NCBI GenBank assembly: GCA_022478985.1
Contig: JAKSZP010009197.1
Location: 62,001-126,000, forward strand
Direction: 5' to 3'
Length of the DNA stretch: 64,000 nt
DNA from: Massospora cicadina
Lineage: Eukaryota > Entomophthoromycota > Entomophthoromycetes > Entomophthorales > Entomophthoraceae
In this document: positions 46,942-58,359 of the stretch, one piece after another
Layout: each line of letters starts with the position of its first letter
How positions within the stretch are numbered: the stretch's first letter is position 1
Program-made: the position numbers and the translations under genes
The notes under the pieces: model-generated
The model's database searches: none
What the model was told of the DNA's origin: nothing
The model's input: only the letters and a program-made list of their open reading frames with translations

Positions 46942-47581
46942 TGTCAGAACTTGTGATAGTGTATGATCTAACCTTACTAAGATAAAAGTGATGAGCAGTT
47001 TGAAAGTTATATTCTATAATTAAGCCTCATTAAAAATATTTTGTTGCCTAATGTGTTGATTACCACAAATGGACAATAACAAATTAGATAATTCAGAAAT
47101 TTCTAGAAGGTATGATCTTGAATAAGCCCCCAATTTATGACATGGCTAAACTGATCCCATATCCCAGAGCAGCAAACAAAAAAAGCCTAGGAAATGGGTG
47201 CGCAACAATCCAGATATCAATGGAGGATTCTAACTTTTGCTTGACCCTCATAATAGATGAGAAGGGGATATCTTGATTAAGAAGGGCCCAGTCACTCTAT
47301 GACACTGTGCACCCTATTCTATAGATAATGAAGAATTTTGAATCAATAAATTTAGTTAAAAATTCTTTACTATATTTTTCATTAAGATAATTTACTTTCC
47401 TTTGAAGTTTCTTGACATACAATTACTGTTGATTTCATGGATGGTTGCCAATTGCAGATCTTACTGAACGTTAGAGTGCTTAGTTATCGCCTTTTGGGAG
47501 TCATATTTCCTGATAGTGACATCCCAAATGAAGCTTAGATCACTCATCAGGACACCTCTGGGAAACCAAAAGCAAAATTCA
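46942..47581 (+). repeat. E3 right LTR, also the left LTR of H
   Basis: Matches the E3 left LTR apart from insert B. It starts TGTCAGAACTTGTGATAG, like the E1 LTR start. It is followed at 47584 by a primer-binding-site remnant, which is only expected after a left LTR. Confidence 0.65.
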
Positions 47582-47583
47582 TT

Positions 47584-47600
47584 TAGTGTTCACTATACCT
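47584..47600 (+). promoter_or_regulatory. H primer-binding site remnant
   Basis: TAGTGTTCACTATACCT aligns with TGGTGCTCACTACAGGG, and gagctgagatctgtg that follows aligns with gacctgagttgtta after the E3 site at 41217. Confidence 0.5.
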
Positions 47601-48800
47601 GTGGAGCTGAGATCTGTGCCCAAGGCATAAGTACTACAATTGCTAGAAAAAGATGAAAAATTAGTCCCTTCAGAAGATCCCCCAAAAATAGAAGAAGTCA
47701 ACGTAGCTTAACCACAGGGTATTCTAAAGAAGTCTAACCCTTAGCTATATGAGGAGATGCACTTATACTTAGGACAAGTAAAAACTCTAGATATCCAATT
47801 AATAAAATCTCCTGATAAAAAATACTTCAAGTGCATCTATATTGATAGTAATCTAATTAAGTTAAGGTTATGGCAATTTTGAAAGTGGTGCACTAATCAA
47901 GATATTGTCCACTACAATTGTTACAATCAGCGATTACACATGGTATCTCTTAAGGATGGTACTTAAAGAATTTATGATGATGGCCGCAGTCCCATTCTTC
48001 TGAAAAGAATTAATTTCTAAGTTAGTGCAACCTGAGATAAATTAAATAAAAATTATTTCTTTTCTGCAACGAATTTCCCAAGATTTAGGATTATGATCCA
48101 CAAGCTAGCATTTGCTGGAACACTTGCATCTGCTAGGATTTGATGTTTAAATCATTATTAGTTCACATAGCACTTGCTATGCTAATTTTTACCAAGTGTT
48201 GGTGTGTTCCCCTTTTCCTCGTTTGGAAATTCTAATCTTTTGTAATTTCTCCAAATCTAAAGCTCATTTTTGCTTATAACAAAACTGCCACTTGGGGTCA
48301 AGTATATAAATATACTTATTCCTGTGAAGCTGGCAGAGAAGATTCACGAAGTTCAATACTGCTGCGTTGGTTGGAACATTCATATTTTTACCATGAGCTC
48401 TCAAGAGGATGAAAAGGAGCGGACCTGGCGCCTGTAGAGCTGAGGACAAATGTCTAGGAGTTGGAGGAAGCGTGATTGCCCACCATACCTTTTCACGCGT
48501 TAATCCCTATGAAGACCACCAGGTGACAGAGGGCAGCGGCATTTAAAGATCTACCACATCTTAGTCTGTATGGGCATATATTATACAAAAGTCACTTTGT
48601 GTCCTATTTCTTTTGGAACGCCCAAATTCAGTGGGGTACAAACTCTCCTTTTTTAATAGTTTGTGCCATCCACTTTGACTATGCAATGTAACCTAGTCCG
48701 CCAGATGGTTGAGACAACTCTCTTTAGCCTAGATTTGCATATGTTGAATGGCGAGTGAGGTCTATATAGACTTTCCCGTAATAAATTGGTTAAGGAACTA
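47601..48800 (+). pseudogene. H gag remnant
   Basis: Short coding-like patches: VKTLDIQLIKSPDKKYFKCI near 47778-47838, then DIVHYNCYNQRLHM near 47901-47942, which could be a wrecked zinc knuckle. The part 48150-48650 shows nothing clear. The minus frame 48264-48449 is not supported. Confidence 0.35.
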
Positions 48801-49060
48801 GGGATTGTGTTATATATATATTATTGCAAGGAGTATAGTATGGCGAGGTCAAACTTCACCATTTCACCAGAAGCATACAGTGTGTTACCGTTATAGTTTG
48901 TCTAAAATGTAGTCACCTAATCAGCCACCATTTTACCAAACCAGAACTATGATATTCTCATTAAGACTGCTTTTATAAGGAAGTATGGAAAAAAACTAAT
49001 TTTAGATTCAACGCTCTAAAGATAGTTAATCACTTTGTGACCCCTTCTATTCTAATGAGG
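48801..49060 (+). pseudogene. H protease remnant
   Basis: ILPNQNYDILIKTAFIRKYG (about 48933-48992) matches the protease C-terminal segment of E4 (LTNNTYDLLIGTHF) and F (LHNNNYKFLVGTSF). FTISPEAYSVLPL precedes it. The active-site segment is missing. Confidence 0.5.
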
Positions 49061-49372
49061 ACAACAAGCAAGAGCTGTAAACCCAGCTCTTCATCAATTT
49101 AACATTTAAACATGAGATTTCCTATCAGATGTCAGAAAACAGATTAGCAAACTAGAGAATTATTCAACCGCATCCTAGAATTAATATGGAAATTACTGTG
49201 GACATAATGAAAAATGAGAATTTCGCCTTACCATCAAGTCAAAATGGGATCAAATCAAGATGAAAATTTTCAAGTCTCTGGGGAGGTTTTTATGCCGTTA
49301 CAGTGTTCTCAAAATAAAACCCGTTGTGTATTAAGACGCATCCTCCACTAACATGCAGATTTTAGTCTTGCT
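49061..49372 (+). other. H sequence up to the E5 insertion
   Basis: AT-rich remainder with no motif. It ends exactly at the E5 LTR start TGTCATGG. Confidence 0.4.
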
Positions 49373-50690
49373 TGTCATGGACACGGCTAAGTAAGATTAG
49401 ACTGGGCTCCCAATTGGAGTGCATGAGCACCCAGTTGAGATCCCAGAATGCCAAGAGAACAGAGGTCTGAGCGACTAGAAGGAGGATGGCTAGTGTGGGC
49501 GTGAGGAAAGCAAAAGTTCAAAAACGTACCAAAGGCACCAAGGAAAACCAAATGGTTGCAATGGGGCTTCCGCAGGTCTCATGCAGGAAACCCTTAAGGG
49601 CTGGGTAGGCAGGGATAATTCCAACTCCTTAGTGTTCCACGGCTGCATGCCTTTGAATTTATGATATAAGGATTGCAGTTTGGCATAATGCAAAACAGTT
49701 TACGCTGCAAAATTAGCAGCAAAAATGGGGTGCAGAGGGTTCCGTGCAGAAATGCTGGGGAAGGGCTCTCCTTGAGTGGGGTGCTCCAGACCCTTGGTCA
49801 AACAAAATCTTTGGCAAGAGAGTCAGGTGGGTGCCTCGCCTCTGCTGGCAACAAAATTCGGATCACTCCGAGGTTATCTCACCCAGCAAACAGGTTTGGG
49901 AGAAGTGGCAGCAGGGCCAAAAGTCAGAAACAAAGTGAGCAGCCTTGAAATAGTGTCAGGAGAAGAATATGCATCATCTGAGGCAATTTGTTTTACAAAT
50001 TTAGAGATAATTTGTTAAAAAGAAGGGTAAATTGACTGAACAACCCAGTTGACAATCAACAGAATCATAACAAGGGTGGCGGTGCATTTCACCTATTTAT
50101 AAGGCTTTAAATTAAAATAAGTTTCCAGATGCAGTCTGCACCAAGCTGGCAAGCATCTCCGAGTTTATTATCTGTAACTAAGGTGGGTAGCAAATTAAAC
50201 TGACAACAGCCCTCATGATGAACTGTTGTCTTAAAAAATAGGAGAAATCTTGAGGGAGGTGCACAGGGATTGGCCCCTTAGGAATTAATAATAAGATCTG
50301 GTTAGACGATGGGATGGAAAGCAGGGGGGTGATCAAGCTATTGAAAAATCCAATATTTTTTTCCAAATTCTTCCAAATTTTTGGGATTAATTCAGGGTGA
50401 CAGTGCCAACCTGGGACTTGAAGACTTGAGTCAGGTTACTCACAAGTCCTGAACTGCTTTTTCCATACTAGAGGGCTGAGGCAACTGGGCTAGCTCATGC
50501 AATAACCAGTCTGGAGCCTAAATCATGCCCAGTTTGAGATTTTTGTTTCAGCCAGTCCAGACCAGCTCCCCTGGACCAAAATTGGCAAACTGGGCCCTGA
50601 GTTCATTGTAACCTGTTTTATCTAAATTTTGGAAAAAAAAACTTCCAGAGTTGGTGTAGTCACAGGGTCCTTCATGTGGCACCTGGCTTG
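49373..50690 (-). repeat. E5 left (3') LTR
   Basis: This is colinear with 62782-64000: TGTCATGGACRCGGCTAAG, gacaacagccct../ggctgttg, agtttgagatttttgtttcagcc and cagtccagaccagctccc. Open frames inside it (49490-50018 on both strands) are not shared intact by the other copy and are taken as chance. Confidence 0.8.
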
Positions 50691-51029
50691 GGCCTCCTCT
50701 CTGCAACCCTCTCTAAAAACCCTAAAAGGGTAGAGGAGGTGGAAAAGGTGGGAGTAGAACAATATTGGGGGTAGGGAAGTGACTCAACGCCTATCCACCA
50801 TATGTTAAGTCACTAAACTGTAAAAGAGGTCCACCTGGACCTTTGGGCCCCATATTGTTTTAATGGGATGCTATTCCCTGTCCAAATGCAGGAACTGGGC
50901 TCCAGGACTTACATTATCTTTTCCTTTTTTAACAAGGAGGATTCCCCACTGGGAGAATGAACCAGAGCATAGTTTTTGTGCTTCTTTGGGAGCTTTAGGG
51001 AGAGTATGGCAGCAACCTTTCGGGGAGCT
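50691..51029 (-). other. E5 sequence between chromodomain and 3' LTR
   Basis: The run cctcctctctgcaaccctctc (50695-50715) is purine-rich on the minus strand and may be the polypurine tract. A plus-strand purine run (50729-50750) is on the wrong strand. The rest is non-coding or eroded pol end. Confidence 0.4.
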
Positions 51030-51260
51030 TCAGGGTGGGATGCGTGGAATTCCTCCACCAGCTCCTTGCAGTTGAAGAATCACGTGCACTCACCTAGAAG
51101 CTTACATATGAATGGTAGCCCTTCCAGGCGACCAGGTTCTGGACATATTGGCGAGACCTCTGTGAGGCAGGGATGGCCTTCACCTCTTCTTCCTGGGAAT
51201 CCTATGACGACAATTGATCTCAGGGGGAGTTGGCCTATCCTCTTTAAAGAGAGTTAGGAG
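51030..51260 (-). pseudogene. E5 chromodomain remnant
   Basis: On the minus strand EVKAIPASQRSRQYVQNLVA is followed by W-K-G-Y (51126-51115), HSYVSF, a stop, and in the next frame NCKELVEEFHASHP (about 51078-51036). This is the chromodomain pattern, with the aromatic W, the conserved Asn-Cys and the C-terminal Leu-Val-x-x-Phe helix. E2 has the same domain at 12395-12520. One stop and one frameshift are present. Confidence 0.7.
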
Positions 51261-51928
51261 GGAGGTATGGAAGACATTGTGCTGCTTCCATTGCACAGGA
51301 AGTTTCAGATGGGAGGCCCTATTATCTAAATCCTTCTAAGCCTCAAAGGGGCCTGAGCATTTTGCAGGCAACTTCTGGGTGGGAGCTTATAGGTAGAGGT
51401 TTTTATGTCCAGCATGACAAGGGAGCCAACTTTGATCTCATGTCCAGGGAGGCGTTTCCAGTTGACTAACTTCTTGTAGTCCTTGTTAGCATTTTCCAAG
51501 TGTTCATGGAGTAGATTGTGCGACTTGCGGATTAAGTTAATGCGGTCTTATACTGCTGGAACAGCTGAGGAGAGCTGAAGAGCTGATTTTGAAGGAGGGG
51601 TTGTACCCAATGTGGCTTCAAAGGGAGAGAAAGCGGTTGAGAAGTGGATGGAGTTGTTATATGAAAACTGTGCGAGGAGCAGGTCCAGGCCCAGAAGTCC
51701 TGCAAGGAAGTCGTGTAACAACACAGGTACTGCTCCGGTACCTGGTTCACCCTCTTAGTCTGCCCATCATACTAGGGGTGGTGGACGTTAGACCTCTAGG
51801 GCTTGATGCTGAAAAGGTCAACAGCTCCTCCCAAAACTGCGCAGAGAACTGGGGCCCCTATCACTCACTATCTCCTTGAGGAGACCAATCATGTCAAACA
51901 CGTGGTTGACAAACAAACTTACATTCTC
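51261..51928 (-). pseudogene. E5 integrase, C-terminal part (beyond E4)
   Basis: Reading right to left: NTTENVSLFVNHVFDMIGLL, then EIVSDRGP (51868-51851 for VSDRGP, the second catalytic Asp), VNQVPEQYLCCYTTSLQDFW (about 51750-51690) and WTCSSHSFHITTPSTSQPL. Then comes the C-terminal part with VKVGSLVMLD-like and LPVQWKQHNVFHTSLL (about 51300-51255), the 'WKIHNVFHVSLL' motif of chromoviruses. E4 interrupts directly before TTEN. Confidence 0.75.
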
Positions 51929-52592
51929 TGTTGTATTTATAGGTGAGGAAGATGCTTTCAGGTGCTTTTTACCTTAAATTCACAAAATGGAGGATCAAAC
52001 CACTTTAAAATATATAACAGAAATAGACTGTAAAAACAAGAAAGTTGGATTTTTTATGTTTATTTAGCTTTCGTGGGTTATAAGAAAACAAACTCCCTTG
52101 ATAAGACAAAAATTAGTATTGAAGTTGCTGAGGCTCAAAGTTCAAATTGCTTAGTAAAATCCAAATTAAGAAAATTTGAGATTTTCTCTATCAGACTGGT
52201 CGAGACTCGCCTCATATTTAGGGAACAGCCAATCATTGATAGGTAGTATCTACCCATGAGGTAAGTTTTAATGCATTTTAACCAATCATTTGTTGGGAAA
52301 AATTTTGCACCTGGCTAGACCCCTTCACCCTATAAGTGGGGCTGATCTCCATGTTGTTTGTTGTAATAGCTGTGCTGTATCAAGGGGAGGGATTTTAAAA
52401 GGGATCCTTGAATTCAGCTGACGATTTAGAGCAATCTGACTGCCCAAATGTGGGTTAATTGCCTGAGTAATCTTAGAGTTATTACCCTAATTCAAGGGTT
52501 TCACCGAGAATTGGCCAGGGTCTTTTGCCAATTTCGTCCAAATTATGAGATAAAACACTCTTATAACTTATTGGACTTGTAATTGTCCAACA
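51929..52592 (-). repeat. E4 left (3') LTR
   Basis: 664 bp; plus-strand reading TGTTGTATTTATAGG to TTGTCCAACA. Nearly colinear with 57695-58359, sharing for example ggaacagYcaatcRttgataggtagtatctacccatgagg. Confidence 0.9.
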
Positions 52593-52604
52593 TTACCCCC
52601 TTCA
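52593..52604 (-). promoter_or_regulatory. E4 polypurine tract
   Basis: ttacccccttca on the plus strand is TGAAGGGGGTAA on the coding strand, directly before the 3' LTR. Confidence 0.7.
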
Positions 52605-52961
52605 AGTGTGTTAGGGGAAGAATAAGCATACAAGAATAAGCCATGGACATGGCTAATGGTATCTCTGGTAGCCAGGGATTTTATAGAGTACTCATCCCCT
52701 CGCTTGTAAGTGATGACAAAAGGCTTTACTAGATAGACCCGAGATTCTCACTTCTGGGAGTTTTACGATTATGGTAGTATAGCACCAAGTCTGACACTTG
52801 GAAGGTAGGTAGAGGAGGTCAAATCTCAATAGATGCCTAACCCTCTTTTGTGAGCATCTTTGCCAAGTTGTTCATCGCTTTTTGTTGCAACTAGATGATG
52901 TGCTGGGCTAACTTCTTCATAGCTTGCTCAGGATCAGTCTTATCAGAGAAGATATCTATTG
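52605..52961 (-). pseudogene. E4 integrase C-terminal region
   Basis: Coding-like on the minus strand in patches: DKTDPEQAMKKLAQHII near 52950-52900, then SQKEGLGIYCDLTSSTYLP-like near 52850-52800. This is the usual charged C-terminus of non-chromoviral gypsy integrases. No chromodomain is present. Confidence 0.5.
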
Positions 52962-53580
52962 CTAGTAAAGCTGGAACCCCAGGTTCTCACCCATACAATA
53001 CTCAAAATGACGACATTTTATGTATCTAGTGATAGCTGTATAATAAGCCATGAGAGCACTGTTTAAGTAAAAATCCCAGTGAAGAGGGTCAGAAGTGACC
53101 ATTTTGCGGAAAATAGAGACCAGTGTCCCATTGGCTCTTTCCATAGTACATTGATCAAGGGGTTGTAGGGTGCAGAAAAGAGCTGCTGCATGCCCAAGGG
53201 AGGTAGCGAGGATCTTCACCACTCAGGAGGTAGAACATTTCACATTGTCACAAAGCAGAACCTGCGTATAACCATGGTGAGAAAATATATATTGATGAAG
53301 GAAAATGGCCATGGGTTTGGCAGTTTGAGAAGGAAGATCTACAGCCTCAACCCATTTGGTAAAATCATCAATACAGACCAAGATATAATGATTTCTACCA
53401 GTAGTCTGAGGTAGAGAGACTACCACATCTAGACTTATGGTGTTAAAGGGTTGTTGAGGCGTAATGGGTTGATACTGATACCTGGTCTTGTAGCTAGATT
53501 GCTTCTTGCAGGTCAGACATGAATCCATGACTTCAGTTATTGTCTCATGATGCCCTCCCAGTAATATCGCTCTTTAATCC
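52962..53580 (-). pseudogene. E4 integrase, open except for one stop
   Basis: From 53528 to 52962 a single frame reads through the core with one stop near 53223. Zinc-binding CLTCKKQ comes first; then ISLDVVVSLPQTTGRNHYIL (first Asp), CIDDFTKWVEAVDLPSQ, QVLLCDNVKCSTS (second Asp) and, after the stop, DQCTMERANGTLVSIF (catalytic Glu). Counting the stop as one residue, Asp and Glu are 35 residues apart, the canonical D35E spacing. TSDPLHWDFYLNSALMAYYT follows as in related enzymes. Confidence 0.85.
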
Positions 53581-54110
53581 ACTCATAGGCTTTTCATACT
53601 CCGCTACGCCCTAGAAAGGTATGGGACTCCAAAATCAAGGATACTCGCTCTAATGTTCTGAGATATGGCAACCAATTCACCCCTATCTTCTTTAATAACT
53701 TCCTGTTCTCCACTTTTCTGTTGCAGGAATGTCGTGCTACATCTTTTGTACGGGTTCATCTTCATCAGCCCACGCGTCAGAAGCCATTAGGAGGTCAAGC
53801 AACCTCTTGGCTTCACTAGTCAAGGTGAAGGATAGGCAGACGCGTTAACCCATAAACATTCATATTGCGTGTCCCTGCTTGATGCTTGATGGTCATATTA
53901 TTTTGCTGGAGCTTAAGAGCCCAGCGAGGCAAACGCCCAGTAGGATCTTTTATATTTTGTAACCACTTTAACGAGGCATGGTTGGTAATCAATTTGAATG
54001 ATGTCTCATATAGGAAAGGGCGGTAGTCTTTAACAGCAAGCAAGACTATTAGGCACACCTTCTCAGTGAGGCTGTAATTGCACTCAGCCTTTGAAAGCAT
54101 TTTAATATAT
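53581..54110 (-). pseudogene. E4 RNase H and linker
   Basis: The 94-codon frame 54100-53816 reads ECNYSLTEKVCLIVLLAVKD, FKLITNHASLKWLQNIKDPT and LQQNNMTIKHQAGTRNMNVY, the latter two-thirds of RNase H, with T-N-H-A-S-L around the late catalytic residue (Asp to Asn). The linker to integrase at 53600-53815 has broken frames. Confidence 0.75.
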
Positions 54111-55290
54111 AAGACATGGGATGATCAACTTCATTTTCATCCAACTGCCAAGATAGCTCCAACGGTTAATCAGAGGCATCTGTGAACAACATGAAGGGCT
54201 TCCTATAGTCATAATGGCGGGGGATAAGCCTTTGTTGCAATTGCTCCTTTAAGGTCTCAAACTTTGCCTTTTGTTCAGAACCTTAATAGAAGGGGTGTTC
54301 CTATCCAGGAGGCGGACAAGGGGCTCGCTGAGTTGGGCGAAATTTGGGATAAATTGATAATAATACCCCATCATGCCCAAGAAGACTTCTATGTCACAAA
54401 GAGTTTTAGGCGTAGGCATCTTGGGTATTGCTTCGACCTTATTCTGTAGTTATTGTATCCCATCTTGAGAGATGGCGTGCCATGAAATTCAGCTTCTGCT
54501 GGAAGAAAGTACACTTGGAGAGATTTAGTTTGATGTTGGATGCCCGCAAGAGTTGAAACACCTCCTCTAGGTGCGAAAGATGCTCGTTAAACGTTTTTGA
54601 GAGAAATGTGATGTCATCAGGGCAGACAATCACACAGCTCAGCTTAAGTTCCTGGAAAATGTGATCCATCACAGGTTGAAAAGTAGCAGGCGCATTACAC
54701 AACCCCTGAGGTAGCTGAGTGGGTTGGAACAAACCCTTGCTGCAGATAGGGCGCACTTCTCATGATACTGTGGAGAAAGGACCATCTGCTAATAACCACT
54801 AGCCAAGACCATGGCGGAGTAGAATTTAGACCCAGAGAGCTGGGCCAGAGCGTCATCAATGTGGTGGATAGGGTAGCTGTCCTTCTTGGTTAGGCTGTTC
54901 AGCTTATGGTAGTCCATAATTACCCAATGACCTCCATTTTTCTTCTTTATCAATAGGAGTGGGGACGACTAAGGGCTTTGGGAAGGCTCCAACAACCCAG
55001 CCTCCAGAAGATGTTTGAGGTCCGTCCACATCTGTAGCTTTCCAACTTTTGATTTGCGGTAGGGTCTGGAGCGGATAGGCTGAGCATCACCAACATCAAT
55101 GGATGAGTCCAACCCTTCATGTGCCCATAGTCAGTGTCAAATTTAGAGAAAATATCGCTGTAAGCCTTAAGCAGGGTGTGAACTTTCTCCAGATCAGCTT
55201 GAGTTAGTTCATTGGGGAATTGAATGGAAGGTAGGGTAAATAATGACTGATAGTTGAGTAAACCCATACCTGCCATAGATCCAATACAAT
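54111..55290 (-). pseudogene. E4 reverse transcriptase
   Basis: The N-terminal part lies at 55276-54950 (LEKVHTLLKAYSDIFSKFDT). The core at 54756-54439 is a 105-codon open stretch with LPQGLCNAPATF, the polymerase box V-C-P-D-D (C-P-D-D at 54624-54613; both Asp kept, the Tyr changed to Cys), FLSKTFNEHLSHLEEVF and SKCTFFQQKLNF. The piece between (54760-54950) has stops. Thumb and connection lie at 54110-54440. Active enzyme would copy the RNA into DNA inside the particle. Confidence 0.85.
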
Positions 55291-56260
55291 GAACTTTCTT
55301 TAATTCCTTAAGGGAATCAGCATGTCTCTTCCGATCTCCTGATGCTTTTTTACAATCATATCCTTCTTTGTGAGATTCCCTAGCAGAAGGTTGATATGTC
55401 GTTGATAGGCAGGGTCTAACATACCTGGAAAAACTCTGAGCTCTAAAGGACTAACTCCATCAATTGTAATCAGGTGCAGAAGGCAGTTATGTGGGATTTG
55501 CAAGGTAATCTTCGTGTCAACTACCCTTTGTTCACCAGCCTTGATAACCACTTCTTCTGAAGCATAGAAAGGGATACCTTCTAGAGCGTCCACTGATTAT
55601 GCAAAAGTTTGATATATCGTCCTGCTGTGGTATAATGTAGGGATAAAGCGTAAGAGGGATACTCAACTGTGCAAACATAATCTTTTTTATCAAGCTCATC
55701 ATTTGTCAAAATCAGGGGAACCTTGTAGTTAAGCAGGGAGAGATAAACCTGCTTAAATTTAATAATCCCTTCATACACGAGCATGAAATGGGTACCAATG
55801 AGTAGATCATAGGTATTGTTAGTTAAGGCCACCGCTGGAGCAGACAATATGAGCTATCTAAAATTAATGGGCAGAGAAGAGTACGTCCCAATGGAGCAGG
55901 TGTTGTTGGGACATGCAGTCCCAAATTCTTAAGTGTAGTCAAGATTGGGGCCAGCTTAACCTTTTTAATAAGTTTTGACGACACAACTTTCACTGGGGAC
56001 TTAATGTCAAGGATAGCTCTAAACCGCACTCCATTGTCTACAACTTCCACTTTAGTTAAAGTTCCACCCAATTTGGGGGAAAGAGCGAGAATCTCCTTTA
56101 GTTGATGAGTAGAGGCAAGTCGTTTGGTTGTCTCAGTGTATTTCTCCTGGATAGACTGCAGGGTATGAACACACTGGTTTGGTCGGATCAAGGTGGCAAT
56201 TAACTGGTTAGCGTCACTGGCAGTGTCAATCACCTCAAAACCCCTCAACTCTTGGCGAAG
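55291..56260 (-). pseudogene. E4 protease region
   Basis: Three long frames: 56248-55823 (141 codons), 55847-55581 (88) and 55593-55300 (97). The protease active-site segment falls in the first (VDNGVRFRAILDIKSPVKVV); the expected D-S-G-S reads D-I-K-S. The C-terminal segment APAVALTNNTYDLLIGTHFM starts the second. The third (ITLQIPHNCLLHLITIDG) is the spacer before reverse transcriptase. Overlaps of the frames show single frameshifts. Confidence 0.7.
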
Positions 56261-57674
56261 TTAAGTTTGGCGGGGGATCCTAGCCCAATACACTCTATCA
56301 GGGTTCAACCTGTCGGGTAACTCCGCTTTCTAATGGGCTCCTAAGACATAGTGAGCCCTATCTTCGCCACCCCCTCAGATTCGTCATCAGAGGGATTATC
56401 AATGCAGGTTAGGGAATCCATAAGTATGAGGTAAGTTCAGGGCTTTTCTTGGGCATGATAGGTCCTGGGGTGGCTCCTTCACCTTACTAACTTTTAAGGG
56501 AGGCGTTGAAATTTTCACAGGTCGCTTTTTGAACTTAAAAGTAGGGGATTTGTGCTGCCTCATGGAGACAGGTTAAAACTAGAGTTAGCTGGCTGAGTGG
56601 TTGAGAAATATAGCGTCGTGGAGGGGGATGCTTCTACGCCAGCTTTAGGTCATTAAATGGCTGTGTGTTTTTGTGAAACAAGCAGCTTGGCTTTTGTGAC
56701 TGGGTCATTTAACCCATTGTTAGCGGGGGCGATTATCACCCAAGAAAGGGGTTTAGACTTAGGAACAGGCTTTAAATCACTTGAGAAGGCTGCTCTAGAG
56801 AAAAAGATGGGCAAGGTAAATGAAAGACTGCTTTTGCCATTTAGGTTTTTGAAGCTAAAGATGGAGGGGAGCACTGACCCATCACAGCCACTACTATCTG
56901 ATTAACGTTATGGGAAGAAGAAGCAGTGTGTGATGGAAACTTCATAGGAAAAGCTTCCAGAGGGAAGCAGCCATAGTAGAGGCTAAATTGATCAGCATAG
57001 ATGCTTAGCTAGAGACCCTTGCATAGGGTCAAGTTCATAAAGATCAGCCACCTCTAGCAAAGCTACTTTGAATCTTGTAATTTTTAAATAAAAGCTTTAC
57101 AGAAGAGAGCTGCATTGCCAAGGAGGGATGGGAAGCCAAGCAATCCAAGGTAGCCGCAATAGCATCTTTTAGGTGTAGCATTTTTGAAAGCAATAAGGAT
57201 TAAGCTTTAATGCAAAAGCGTTTGGCAAAAGAGGCTATTGACTAACCCTGTCTCAGGCTAAGGCACATAAAGGCCCGTTTTTTCTGTCCAAACTTTGTAG
57301 GGAGCCAAATTCCTCAGTGAGTGCATTGCTTCACCTCCGCTAGGGTGTTGAGGGTGGCCATGTGCAAAACCATTATCTCTTGAGCACCAAGACTCAAGAT
57401 TGGAAGGAGGTACTTTATTTTAAAGTGATTCATTGCCCCTTCCATAGCAACTTCATACATAAATAGGAAAAAAGCAAACCTTCCCTCACCTGGGGTAAAC
57501 TTATCTCTAAAAGGGGTTTATGGATACCAGGGGAGGCCCCATAAGGGCCTTGCAATGAGTGCTGCTCGAGCCTTTTGAGGCGAGAAAAAGCACTGGCTAG
57601 TTGTTGCTCTAAATCAGCTAGCCTTGGCTCTTAGTTAGTTGTCATGTTAACAGGATTTTGGTGGTATACAGGGT
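56261..57674 (-). pseudogene. E4 gag remnant
   Basis: The start codon is probably the ATG near 57644, 30-40 bases after the primer-binding site, giving MTTN, a stop, then EPRLADLEQQLASAFSRLKR, a coiled coil with Leu repeats. LQGPYGASPG follows at about 57555, the position of the collagen-like tract in E1 and E3. Later parts (56874-56653) are open in the minus frame. No zinc knuckle was located. The plus frame 56657-56905 is a shadow. Confidence 0.6.
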
Positions 57675-57692
57675 CCCCTGTAGTGAGCACCA
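57675..57692 (-). promoter_or_regulatory. E4 primer-binding site
   Basis: On the minus strand TGGTGCTCACTACAGGGG starts 2 bases after the LTR. It would pair with a tRNA ending CCCCTGTAGTGAGCACCA. Confidence 0.85.
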
Positions 57693-57694
57693 CT

Positions 57695-58359
57695 TTTTGG
57701 GTTTTTAGTTGAGGAAGATGATCGCAGTAGCTTTTTACCTCAAATCCAACAAACAGGGGATTGAAGGAACTTTAAAATAACAAAAATAAATAAACAGTAA
57801 AATCTAGGAAGTTGGATTTTTTATGTTATTTACCTGCTGCGTGAGATAAGAAAAAGAACCCTTTTAATAAGTCATTAATTAGTATTAAAGTTGTTGAGGC
57901 TCGAAAATTGGATTTTTTAGTAAAATCTGAATTAGGAATTATTGAGTTTTAGCTTATCATAATGGTCGAAAGTCGCCTCACATATAGGGAACAGTCAATC
58001 GTTGATAGGTAGTATCTACCCATGAGGTAATTTTTTGATGTATTTTATCTAATCATTTGTTGAGAAAATTTTTGCACCTGGCTAGACCCCTTCAACCCTA
58101 TAAGTGGGGCTGATCATCATGGTGTTTGTTGAATTAACCGTGAAATATGAGGGTGAGACATCAGAAGGGATCCATAGATTCATCTGATGATTTGAGTAAT
58201 CTGACTGCCCAATTGTGGGTTATTTGCCTGAGTGGGAATATAATTGTTACCCCAATTCAAGGGGTTCTACTGAGAATCGGCCAGGGTCTTTGGCCAACAT
58301 CATCCAAATTATGAGCCAAAACACTCTTATTACAATATCGAACTTTTAATTGTCCAACA
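57695..58359 (-). repeat. E4 right (5') LTR
   Basis: 665 bp, ending TTGTCCAACA at 58359. Its inner terminus has mutated away from TGTTG. Confidence 0.9.

Larger units (their letters stand above)
39550..47581 (+). mobile_element. E3: decayed Ty3/gypsy element with an insert in its left LTR
   Basis: A lineage I element: left LTR from about 39550 to 41214, lengthened by about 1 kb by insert B; primer-binding site at 41217; gag with collagen-like tract; reverse transcriptase; RNase H; integrase; polypurine tract; right LTR 46942-47581. It is more decayed than E1 and E4. Its right LTR is followed by a second primer-binding site, so it forms a tandem with H. Confidence 0.7.
46942..49372 (+). mobile_element. 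H: second lineage I unit in tandem with E3, cut by E5
   Basis: After the shared LTR come a primer-binding site remnant, a gag-like stretch and a protease remnant; then the E5 LTR begins at 49373. The rest of H would lie beyond the right end of the window, on the far side of E5. Confidence 0.5.
51929..58359 (-). mobile_element. E4: complete Ty3/gypsy element nested in the E5 integrase
   Basis: This is the best-preserved element: 6.4 kb, LTRs 51929-52592 and 57695-58359 ending in the inverted repeat TGTTG...CAACA, primer-binding site, gag, protease, reverse transcriptase, RNase H, integrase and polypurine tract, all on the minus strand. It is flanked by the near-identical 5-mers TTCTC (51924-51928) and GTCTC (58360-58364), the expected 5-bp target duplication. 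Frames are still broken in places. Confidence 0.9.

Noticed and set aside
49673..50018. Overlapping open frames in the E5 left LTR as LTR-encoded proteins
   Set aside because: The matching part of the right LTR does not keep the same frames open.
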